This document shows, piece after piece, positions 19,078 to 26,591 of a DNA stretch of 64,000 nt; position 1 is the stretch's first letter, and each line of letters begins with the position of its first letter. Source of the DNA: Desulfobacula sp. (GTDB lineage: Bacteria > Desulfobacterota > Desulfobacteria > Desulfobacterales > Desulfobacteraceae); NCBI GenBank assembly GCA_023701135.1, contig JAMPXP010000009.1, positions 124,001 through 188,000 of the forward strand, read 5' to 3'. The notes under the pieces were generated by a model. It saw only the letters and a list, made by a program, of their open reading frames with translations, did no database searches and had not been told where the DNA came from. A program made the position numbers and the translations under genes.

Positions 19078-20361
19078 ATGCAGGAAACTGCAAAACTGAT
19101 CATTGACGGCAAAGAATACCTGCTCCCCTTAATTGAAGGGACCGAAGGAGACAAGGCAATCGATATCCGGAGCCTTCGTCAGAATACCGGGTATATTACC
19201 TTTGATCCCGGATTCGGCAATACCGGCACCTGCAGAAGCGCCATCACCTATATGGATGGGGAAAAAGGCATCCTCAGATACCGGGGAATTCCCATCGAAC
19301 AATTGGCCGAGCATTCGACCTTTGTGGAAACGGCCTTTCTTCTCATCACCGGCCAGCTCCCCACACGGGAGGAATTGACCCGGACCAGCGTTCATCTGAA
19401 CGATTTTTCACCCCTGCATGAAAATATGAAGGCCTTTTACCAGAATTATCCTCCCAAGGCCCATCCCATGGGTATTCTTTCGGCTATGGTCAACGCCATG
19501 AGGAGCTATTATCCTGAACTCACCGACATTGAAGAAGAGATGAACAAGACCTATCTCCGCCTGATTTCAAAAATCAGGACCATGGCCGCCATGGCCTACC
19601 GGATTTCCCTGGGGGAGCGGGTGGTCTATCCCCGGCCGGATCTGTGCTATTGCGCCAATTTCCTGAATATGATGTTTGACAGTGTGGTGGTTCCCTATAA
19701 AATTGATCCGGATCTTGTCCGTGCCCTGAATGTGTTCTGGATTCTTCATGCCGATCACGAACAGAATTGTTCCACTACGGCCGTAAGAGTCGTGGGCAGC
19801 GGAAAGGTGAATATTTACGCCACCATTTCAGCGGGCATTTCGGCCCTTTGGGGGCCCTTGCACGGCGGGGCAAATCAGGCCGTGGTCAATATGCTGGAAG
19901 ACATCCAGAAGAACGGCATGACCATTGAAGAGTGCATTGCCAAGGCAAAGGACAGGGATAATCCTTTCAAGCTCATGGGATTCGGCCACAGAATTTATAA
20001 AACCTATGATCCAAGGGCCAAGATCATGAAGAAAATGTGCGATCTCGTGCTTTCCAAAATCAAACGCAACGACCCCTTGCTGAATATCGCCCAAAAGCTT
20101 GAGGAAGCGGCATTAAAGGATTCCTATTTTATTGAGAAACATCTTTATCCCAATGTGGATTTTTATTCCGGTATCATGATGAGAGCCCTGGGGATTCCCA
20201 CCAATATGTTTACGGTCATGTTTGCCATCGGCCGTTTGCCCGGATGGATCGCCCAGTGGAAGGAAGACGTGACCGACCCTGAAACAAAAATTGCAAGGCC
20301 CCGCCAGGTTTATACCGGAAGCCTTCAAAGGGATTATATTCCCATGAACCAAAGGGGATAA
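19078..20361 (+). CDS. gltA: Citrate synthase, type I
   Basis: 427 residues, the length of the hexameric Gram-negative class (Si-type). It condenses acetyl-CoA and oxaloacetate to citrate. Active-site motifs: 'HADHEQNCSTTAVRVVGS', 'GPLHGGANQAVVNML' (catalytic His), 'MGFGHRIYKTYDPRA' and the Asp region 'NVDFYSGIMMRALGIP'. The N-terminal 'AKLIIDGKEYLLPLIEG' domain of this class is present. AAAGGAGG precedes the ATG. The gene suggests an at least partial TCA cycle, usable for acetyl-CoA oxidation or anabolism. The GDPD gene follows after 11 bases and is probably cotranscribed. Confidence 0.96.
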   Translation: MQETAKLIIDGKEYLLPLIEGTEGDKAIDIRSLRQNTGYITFDPGFGNTGTCRSAITYMDGEKGILRYRGIPIEQLAEHSTFVETAFLLITGQLPTREELTRTSVHLNDFSPLHENMKAFYQNYPPKAHPMGILSAMVNAMRSYYPELTDIEEEMNKTYLRLISKIRTMAAMAYRISLGERVVYPRPDLCYCANFLNMMFDSVVVPYKIDPDLVRALNVFWILHADHEQNCSTTAVRVVGSGKVNIYATISAGISALWGPLHGGANQAVVNMLEDIQKNGMTIEECIAKAKDRDNPFKLMGFGHRIYKTYDPRAKIMKKMCDLVLSKIKRNDPLLNIAQKLEEAALKDSYFIEKHLYPNVDFYSGIMMRALGIPTNMFTVMFAIGRLPGWIAQWKEDVTDPETKIARPRQVYTGSLQRDYIPMNQRG

Positions 20362-20372
20362 AACCAGAAGCC

Positions 20373-21173
20373 ATGGTCCAGATCATCGCCCACAGGGGGG
20401 CCAGGAGCCTTGCCCCTGAAAATACCCTCAAGGCGGCCCGGATCGCCTATGAAACAGGGGCCGATCTCTGGGAGACGGATGTGGCCATGACCCGGGACGG
20501 GCATTTGATCCTCTTCCATGACGATACCCTGACCCGATGCACCGATGCCCAACAAAAATTTCCTTTGAAGGCCTCCTTCCGGGTGGAGGATTTTGACCTG
20601 AAGGAGATCAGGACCCTGGATGCGGGGTCCTATTTTGTTGAGACAGATCCTTTTGGCCAGATTTCAGAGGGACATGTCGGCAGGGAGGCCCAGGCGTCCT
20701 TTATCGGCGAAACCATCCCCCTGCTGGAGGAGGGGCTAACCCTGACTCTGGAGAAAAACTGGACGATCAATCTTGAACTTAAATTTTTTGAAGGCGCTGC
20801 AAAGGATTTCCATCTTCCCGATCATACCCTGGAGATCATCCGCCGGGCCCACATCCCCTTAAACCGGGTGATCATTTCCTCTTTTCACCATCCCTGGCTT
20901 CTCAGGATCATGGAAAAAGAGCCTCAATTGGAAGTCCAGGCCCTTGTGGGGGATAACGACACCGACCCCCTGGATTTCAAGGATTTCTTTTTTTCAACCT
21001 ATAATGCCAATGCCGTCCTGATTCATCCGGACCAGATCCTTGCGCTCAAAGACCGGGGGAAAAGAATCAACCTGTTTACCGTGAACGATTCCAGGGAATT
21101 TTCGCGGTTTTCCGGACTTGGGGTGGACGGCATATTTACGGATTTCCCGCAACGGTTTGCCAAAAAAGCTTAG
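20373..21173 (+). CDS. Glycerophosphodiester phosphodiesterase family protein
   Basis: 266 residues. GDPD TIM-barrel motifs: 'IIAHRGARSLAPENTLKA' (catalytic His and Arg), 'WETDVAMTRDGHLILFHDD' (Glu/Asp metal ligands and second His), and 'GVDGIFTDFPQRF' at the C terminus. There is no signal peptide, so it is cytosolic, like UgpQ. It would hydrolyse glycerophosphodiesters to glycerol-3-phosphate and alcohol. Between strands 2 and 3 there is an insertion including 'YFVETDPFGQISEGHVG', seen in a subset of bacterial members. Stop overlaps the convergent threonine aldolase gene by 4 bases. Confidence 0.92.
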   Translation: MVQIIAHRGARSLAPENTLKAARIAYETGADLWETDVAMTRDGHLILFHDDTLTRCTDAQQKFPLKASFRVEDFDLKEIRTLDAGSYFVETDPFGQISEGHVGREAQASFIGETIPLLEEGLTLTLEKNWTINLELKFFEGAAKDFHLPDHTLEIIRRAHIPLNRVIISSFHHPWLLRIMEKEPQLEVQALVGDNDTDPLDFKDFFFSTYNANAVLIHPDQILALKDRGKRINLFTVNDSREFSRFSGLGVDGIFTDFPQRFAKKA

Positions 21174-22180
21174 CCGAAAAATTCCCTGAAGGCCTCGATG
21201 GTTTCCTCAATGTCCTTGGCGGAAATATCAAGATGGGTCACCAGCCTCAAATGGTTGGCAGTGCCGATGATGATCTCCTTTTCCTTTAAGAAGCCGCAGA
21301 GCCGGTCCATGTCTGCCCTGATGTCGGCAAAAAGAATATTGGTCTGGACGGTCTTCGGATTGATTTCTATGCCGTCGATCTGCTCAAGGCCTTTCGCAAG
21401 GGCCAGGGCGTTTTCGTGGTCCTCTTGAAGCCGTTGGATATTATGGGTCAGGGCATAGATCCCGGCGGCAGCCAGGATGCCTGCCTGGCGCATACCCCCG
21501 CCCAGGAGTTTTCGCCATCGTCGGGCCTTGTTGATCCGAGCCGCAGAGCCGCAGAGAACAGATCCCACAGGGGCGCCCAGGCCCTTGGACAGGCAACAGG
21601 AAATGGTATCAAAATATCGGGTGATGTCTTGGACATCCACCCCTTGTTTTACGGCGGCATTAAATACCCTTGCACCATCCAGATGCATCGACAATCCGTT
21701 ACTGTCGGCGAATTTTTTTGCTTCTTTCAGATAGGAAAGGGGCAGCACCTTTCCCATATGGGTGTTTTCAAGGCAGAGGAGTTTTGTCCGGGCATAATGG
21801 GGATCATCGGGTTTTATGAACCTGGATACTCGTTCAAGATCCAGGGTTCCGTCTTCTTCAAAATCCAGGGGCTGGGGCTGGATACTTCCTAGTACGGCGG
21901 CGCCTCCGCCTTCATACCGGAAGGTATGGGCATACTGACCCACAATATATTCATCCCCCCTCCCGCAATGGGCCATCAAGGCCAATAGATTGCTCTGGGT
22001 CCCGCTGGTGCAGAATAGGGCGGCCTCAGTGCCCAGCATGCCTGCGGCAAGGGATTCCAGTTGATTAACGGTGGGGTCTTCGCCATAGACATCATCGCCG
22101 ACCTCTGCCTCCATCATGGCGCGTCGCATGTCAACAGAGGGCTTTGTAACGGTATCGCTTCTCAAATCAATGGGTGTCAT
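21170..22180 (-). CDS. ltaE: Low-specificity L-threonine aldolase
   Basis: 336 residues, fold-type I PLP enzyme cleaving L-threonine/allo-threonine to glycine and acetaldehyde. The start 'IDLRSDTVTKPSVDMRRAM' and 'EVGDDVYGEDPTVNQLE' are hallmark motifs; the PLP-binding Lys is in 'SCCLSKGLGAPVGSVL', and 'HLDGARVFNAAV' carries the PLP-contacting Asp. It is the last gene of a minus-strand run that starts with NAD-GDH, 32 bases after the radical SAM gene. Gene family is certain; whether it is functionally tied to the SPFH/radical SAM genes is unknown. Confidence 0.93.
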   Translation of the reverse strand: MTPIDLRSDTVTKPSVDMRRAMMEAEVGDDVYGEDPTVNQLESLAAGMLGTEAALFCTSGTQSNLLALMAHCGRGDEYIVGQYAHTFRYEGGGAAVLGSIQPQPLDFEEDGTLDLERVSRFIKPDDPHYARTKLLCLENTHMGKVLPLSYLKEAKKFADSNGLSMHLDGARVFNAAVKQGVDVQDITRYFDTISCCLSKGLGAPVGSVLCGSAARINKARRWRKLLGGGMRQAGILAAAGIYALTHNIQRLQEDHENALALAKGLEQIDGIEINPKTVQTNILFADIRADMDRLCGFLKEKEIIIGTANHLRLVTHLDISAKDIEETIEAFREFFG

Positions 22181-22212
22181 GATTCTCCAGTTCTTCCGGT
22201 AAGGGATTGTAT

Positions 22213-23649
22213 TTAATAATATGGGGCCAAGCCCGGTTTGAAGGTTTCAAACCGCTGAATTGTGTCCGCCGATTCCATGGGCTGATTTTCGGTGGTCATG
22301 CCGCCTTGTGATGCCATTTCAGGGGTGATATAGTTGTGCCCGAACCAATGAATCCGGCTGCCTTCAAGAATGAGCCCGGGTTCCTCGGTCTGCCGTTCAA
22401 TCACTACTTTCTTCTTCCGGTTCAAGGCCACTTCCTTAAACGGGTTGCGAAAAGAAACCGAGGGTCTTAGGGAGGTGCTGCTGTAGGAGACCTTGAGCCG
22501 GACACCGGTAAAATCCATCCAGGGCCAGAGAGCAGCATTGAAAAAAAGCTGGTCAAAGGATTTGGCCGTTCGCCACAACAGTGGGTCTGTATTTTTTGAA
22601 ATCAGGGCGTCGTGAAGGGAGCGGATATGTTTTTCATCCCCCATGACGCTCAGGGTCCGGATATGGCCCGTGGGGGTCATATCTTCATGGGCAGCCTTGA
22701 TGATGAGGCCGTTTCTTTTCAGGGCCGCCGCTCTCTGGAACTGGGAGCGAAAGGTAAACGCGCAATAATTGATAGGCAGCGGGATATTTTCATCCAGGGC
22801 ATAGCGGATCAATTCCAGGGCGGCCAGTTCGGTTTCAAGGACGGTCACCTTGGGGCCGTGGAGAAAGGTATAATTCCGCTTCATGAGCCTGGAGGTGTTG
22901 AACGGGGTACACCTCAGTTGGTGCAGATTCAGGTGGTTGACGCCTACATCAAGGAGTGTTTTTAATAACGGCCGGGTCTGTTCCAGATCTTCGGGAATGG
23001 CAGGGATCTCCACAGTGACGCAGGGGATGATGCCGACGGCTTTTTCCAGGGCGTCCAGGCGGTAAGCATTGGCGCTGAGATCGAACCGGATTTCATCCAG
23101 GCCGCTGTCTCTCAACGTTTTCAGCTTGTCTTCGGTAACCAGCAGGCCATTGGTATATATCCAGATATAAAGCGGAGAAGAGACCCTGGCCCTTAGCGTC
23201 TTTAAAAAGGTCAGAACCCTCTCAAAGGTCATGAAAGGTTCCCCTCCGCTGAAGCTGACTCCCTGGATGTTGAATATCCGGACATAATCTGCATAGTCCG
23301 AAGGTGTTTTAAATTCAAGGGTATTGGTCGCAGGTTGGCCCTTATCCGCCTGGGGGGAGGGGCAGTAAAAGCATTTGGCATTGCAGAGGGTATTGATGAA
23401 AAGACAGGACCATCCTCCGTTTCCGCAAAGGCGGCACCCCGGAGAAAGACTGTGGGTATACAGTTTTGTGCCGGCAAACGCCCATTCCGGCCCCCGGCCT
23501 TTAAAAATATCCGTTAAAAGGGAGTCCCGCAGAGTGGAGGCCTTTGCCGCCTTTTCCGGGGTGAGCCAAGTCATGGCATCATAGGAATCTGCATATTCTT
23601 CTTGATTCCGGCCGATGTGGCCGGTCATAATCGTGTCGATGTGGGTCAT
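22213..23649 (-). CDS. Radical SAM protein with extra N-terminal Cys cluster
   Basis: 478 residues. The radical SAM cluster motif is CxxxCxxC in 'LCNAKCFYCPSP', with 'GVSFSGGEPFMTFE' as the GGE SAM-binding motif. About 25 residues before it is 'PGCRLCGNGGWSCLF', an additional Cys motif close to the first cluster. The C-terminal 200 residues match no SPASM or other auxiliary domain I recognise and contain a beta-rich segment ('GVRLKVSYSSTSLRPSVSF'). It starts within the stop codon of the lipoprotein SPFH gene (ATGA), so it is translationally coupled to it. Substrate unknown; related enzymes activate partner proteins or modify peptides and cofactors. Confidence 0.85.
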   Translation of the reverse strand: MTHIDTIMTGHIGRNQEEYADSYDAMTWLTPEKAAKASTLRDSLLTDIFKGRGPEWAFAGTKLYTHSLSPGCRLCGNGGWSCLFINTLCNAKCFYCPSPQADKGQPATNTLEFKTPSDYADYVRIFNIQGVSFSGGEPFMTFERVLTFLKTLRARVSSPLYIWIYTNGLLVTEDKLKTLRDSGLDEIRFDLSANAYRLDALEKAVGIIPCVTVEIPAIPEDLEQTRPLLKTLLDVGVNHLNLHQLRCTPFNTSRLMKRNYTFLHGPKVTVLETELAALELIRYALDENIPLPINYCAFTFRSQFQRAAALKRNGLIIKAAHEDMTPTGHIRTLSVMGDEKHIRSLHDALISKNTDPLLWRTAKSFDQLFFNAALWPWMDFTGVRLKVSYSSTSLRPSVSFRNPFKEVALNRKKKVVIERQTEEPGLILEGSRIHWFGHNYITPEMASQGGMTTENQPMESADTIQRFETFKPGLAPYY

Positions 23650-24674
23650 GGTTTATCAGAAAGTGCTTTTATGCCCATGGTTTCAATGAGCTGATTCATA
23701 TTGGTGGTCTTGAGGTTCATCCCGCCTTCCGAAGTCGGCATCAGCATGATATGCTTATCCTGCAGGGCCTCGGCAATTTTGAGCTTGACAATGGCTTTGC
23801 CGCCGGACCCGGAAAGGGCGGTGTTCATTTCCTGGATACCTTTGGCGTCTGCTATTCCTTCCGCCTTGATAGCCTGGGCCAGTAGTTGCTGCTGTTCAAA
23901 ATATACATCAGCCTCAATTTTTGCCTTCAGGTACTGCCCGTCGGCATCGGCTATCATTTTATTGACCTCGCCCTTGGCCTCTTCCAGTTTGCGTTTGTAT
24001 TCCTCACGGGCTGCGTGCTGGGCCGACCTGTTTTTTTCCACCTGCTGGTCCGCCACCTTTTTATCTTCAATGGCCTTGGTATAATCGGCATTAAACCGGT
24101 AATCATTGGTCAGGACTTTTTCCACAATGATCCCCATGGGACCGAGAATTTTCTGCAATTCTTCCCGGGCTTTTGCGGACTGGGCCTCCCTGGCTTCTGC
24201 CACATAAAAGGCCTCGGTCTTGAGTTCCCCGAAAATATCCCTGGGTTTGCTCCGGGCAACGGTGCGGACGACCCTGTCCCTTAAAAGGTCATCATTGCCG
24301 GCCACATACTGGAGGATATAAGGGGCCTTGGCCGGATCAATCCTGTAGGCAATGATGACATCCAGGCTGATGTCATTGCCGTCAATGGTTTTAAAGATGA
24401 GGTCATCCTGGGTCCTACGGTCGCCCTTTTGTTGTGAAAATGTCATCTCCAGGTTCTGGAGCCGGGTATCAAAGACATGCCAGTCATTGATATAGGGAAG
24501 GAAAAAATAGGTGGAGCCGGGGGCGTAAATCCGGTCTTCAACTCCTTTTTGCCCGGTAAAACTGAATTTACGGGTCCGGACTCCGACCTCGGTTCCGCCG
24601 GTGGTATGGGGTATGCACCCGCTCAAGGTAGCCACGGCCATCCATAACACGATTAAATAACTGAATATTTTCAT
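23646..24674 (-). CDS. SPFH-domain lipoprotein (prohibitin/HflC-like)
   Basis: 342 residues. It begins with a lipoprotein signal peptide ending in 'VATLSGCIPHTT' (lipobox LSGC), then an SPFH/Band 7 domain (about 45-220, 'DGNDISLDVIIAYRIDPAKA', 'TVARSKPRDIFGELKTEAFY') and a coiled-coil region rich in Lys, Glu and Ala ('KKVADQQVEKNRSAQHAAREE'). SPFH proteins form ring or cage oligomers on membranes and regulate proteases or microdomains. A lipid anchor rather than a transmembrane anchor is unusual. The gene overlaps its SPFH partner upstream and the radical SAM gene downstream by 4 bases each, suggesting a heteromeric complex with the partner. Confidence 0.85.
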   Translation of the reverse strand: MKIFSYLIVLWMAVATLSGCIPHTTGGTEVGVRTRKFSFTGQKGVEDRIYAPGSTYFFLPYINDWHVFDTRLQNLEMTFSQQKGDRRTQDDLIFKTIDGNDISLDVIIAYRIDPAKAPYILQYVAGNDDLLRDRVVRTVARSKPRDIFGELKTEAFYVAEAREAQSAKAREELQKILGPMGIIVEKVLTNDYRFNADYTKAIEDKKVADQQVEKNRSAQHAAREEYKRKLEEAKGEVNKMIADADGQYLKAKIEADVYFEQQQLLAQAIKAEGIADAKGIQEMNTALSGSGGKAIVKLKIAEALQDKHIMLMPTSEGGMNLKTTNMNQLIETMGIKALSDKP

Positions 24675-25762
24675 TCCGCACCTCTTTCGGGGACATCAAA
24701 TAATTTCATGGCGTTTTTCAGGTCCAGGGGATTGACCCCGTTCTGCCCATCACTGGGAAGGATGATCAGATCCAGGTTCTTGTAAACCTCGGCCATTTTC
24801 AGGGCCACCATGCGTTCGGAGCCGATGCCTTTTAAGGCATCATTTCGCAGGCGGACCCGCTCGGCTTCGGCCAGTTTCACAAGAAGATCACCCTCGGCCT
24901 TTATCTTTCGGACATAGAGGTCTTTTTCCGCAATCTTCCGCGTGACATAGGCTTTGCCTTTTTCAATTTCCACGGCCGCCGTTACCATGCCCTCCTGGAC
25001 GGTTTTTTTGAGTTCCGCCTCTTCCCGGGCCGCCCGGGCCGCGCTCTGGTTGGTGAAGACCATCTGATCCTGGAGCTTTTTCTCCTCAATGTTTTTCTGG
25101 ATTTCAGGGCTGTATTTGAAATAACGGACCAGGACCTGAACCACCTCAAGGCCTTTTCCATTCAGTTCGTTATTGAGACTGATTTTGGCCTCTTCCGCTT
25201 TTTTCACCCTCAGGGGGCTGTTGTAGAATTCCTCGGTGGTGAGTTTTCCCAGGGTTTCTTTGAGCACCGGTTCGGCCTTGGGGATGAGCCCGTTGTCCTC
25301 AAACAGCTTTCCCGGCCCGATGGTGGTGAACACCAGATAGGGGTCCTTGATATGGTACAGGATGGACACATCAATATCCACAAAGAATCCGTCCGAGGTC
25401 TGGATATGGGCGGCGCGGTCCTTCCGCGCCGATTCCGAAGCTGTGGACGGAAAATTGGTCAATTCCAGCACCTGCATCCCCTTGGGCAGTTTGTAGATTT
25501 GCTGGAAGCCAAAGGGCATGACAAAGGTCAGGCCTGCATGGTAAATATCCTTTTGAACTCCCCGGCCTATCCCGATCCGGTTCACCTTGATGCCGTATTC
25601 GCCCGGCTCCACATACACGAAAAAAAGATTGTAGGCGAGTGCCAGGGTAAAGACCAGGCCGATTAGGATGCTCACGCCCCTGGATAATTTGAATTTGAAT
25701 GCCGGCAACGGGAACCTGATTTTTGGTTTACCGGGGAAAACCATTATGGGCGTTTCTTCCAT
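24671..25762 (-). CDS. SPFH-domain membrane protein (prohibitin/HflK-like)
   Basis: 363 residues. A short cytoplasmic leader is followed by one transmembrane helix (about 31-52, 'ILIGLVFTLALAYNLFFV'), then an SPFH domain ('VEPGEYGIKVNRIGIGRG', 'TSDGFFVDIDVSILYHIKDP') and a long coiled coil ('SAARAAREEAELKKTVQEGM'). The arrangement parallels HflK in an HflK-HflC pair, with the following lipoprotein in the HflC position. AAAGGAG precedes the ATG. It lies 38 bases downstream of terC and overlaps the next gene by 4 bases. The C terminus has 'LIILPSDGQNGVNPLDLKNA', a tail also echoed in its partner. Confidence 0.87.
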   Translation of the reverse strand: MEETPIMVFPGKPKIRFPLPAFKFKLSRGVSILIGLVFTLALAYNLFFVYVEPGEYGIKVNRIGIGRGVQKDIYHAGLTFVMPFGFQQIYKLPKGMQVLELTNFPSTASESARKDRAAHIQTSDGFFVDIDVSILYHIKDPYLVFTTIGPGKLFEDNGLIPKAEPVLKETLGKLTTEEFYNSPLRVKKAEEAKISLNNELNGKGLEVVQVLVRYFKYSPEIQKNIEEKKLQDQMVFTNQSAARAAREEAELKKTVQEGMVTAAVEIEKGKAYVTRKIAEKDLYVRKIKAEGDLLVKLAEAERVRLRNDALKGIGSERMVALKMAEVYKNLDLIILPSDGQNGVNPLDLKNAMKLFDVPERGAE

Positions 25763-25800
25763 GGTTTTGTCTCCTTTACAGGATGCTGCATGGAGCAGCT

Positions 25801-26553
25801 CTAAGGTTGGTCCTGCTCCATTTTTTTATGCAGGACAAGGGCGGCCGATTGTTTTTTTCTCATTCTCAGGTTCAGCATTTCCACGGAAACCGAGAACAGC
25901 ATGGCAAAATAAATATATCCCTTGGGAACGTGGACCCCGAATCCTTCGGCGATAAGGGTAAACCCCACCAGGATCAGAAAGGACAAGGCCAGCATTTTAA
26001 TGGTGGGGTGGGCATCCACAAAGGTGCTGACGGATTTTGCGGCAAAGAGCATGATCATCACGGAAACAATGATGGCCACGGCCATGATGGAGATATGCCG
26101 GGCCAGGCCCACGGCCGTGATGACGGAATCCAGGGAAAAGACAATGTCCAGAAGGGCAATCTGGAACAGAACCGCGCCAAAACCGGCTGCTGCACGGGTC
26201 TGTTTTTTTTCTTCAATTCCTTCAAGGCTGGTATGAATCTCATGGGTGGCCTTGGTCAGGAGAAAGAGGCCGCCGCCCACCAGGATGATGTCCTTACCGG
26301 AAATGGGATGGGAGAGAATGGAAAACAAGGGGTTTTTCAACCCCACCACCCAGGCAATGGAGAATAACAGGAGAAGGCGGGTGCCCATGGCCAGTAAAAG
26401 GCCTGTGCGCCGGGCCGAAGCTCTTTGGGCTTCAGGCAGGCGCCCCACAAGAATGGAAATAAAAATGATATTGTCCACCCCCAGGACGATTTCCAGCGCC
26501 GTCAATGTCCCCAACGCCAGCCAGCCTTCGGCGCCGTAAATCCATTCAAACAT
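25801..26553 (-). CDS. TerC-family integral membrane protein
   Basis: 250 residues, about seven hydrophobic segments. The signature 'EIVLGVDNIIFISILVGRLP' and the second 'LLDIVFSLDSVITAVGLA' carry the acidic/Asn residues typical of TerC, a family linked to manganese export and metallation of exported proteins, and formerly to tellurite resistance. 'GGGLFLLTKATHEIHTSLEG' is also typical. GGAGGG precedes the start. Located between NAD-GDH (38 bases) and the SPFH pair (38 bases), all on the minus strand, so it is likely part of a longer operon. Confidence 0.92.
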   Translation of the reverse strand: MFEWIYGAEGWLALGTLTALEIVLGVDNIIFISILVGRLPEAQRASARRTGLLLAMGTRLLLLFSIAWVVGLKNPLFSILSHPISGKDIILVGGGLFLLTKATHEIHTSLEGIEEKKQTRAAAGFGAVLFQIALLDIVFSLDSVITAVGLARHISIMAVAIIVSVMIMLFAAKSVSTFVDAHPTIKMLALSFLILVGFTLIAEGFGVHVPKGYIYFAMLFSVSVEMLNLRMRKKQSAALVLHKKMEQDQP

Positions 26554-26591
26554 GGTTCCCTCCGGTTTTCATTCTATCCATATGCCGGGCC

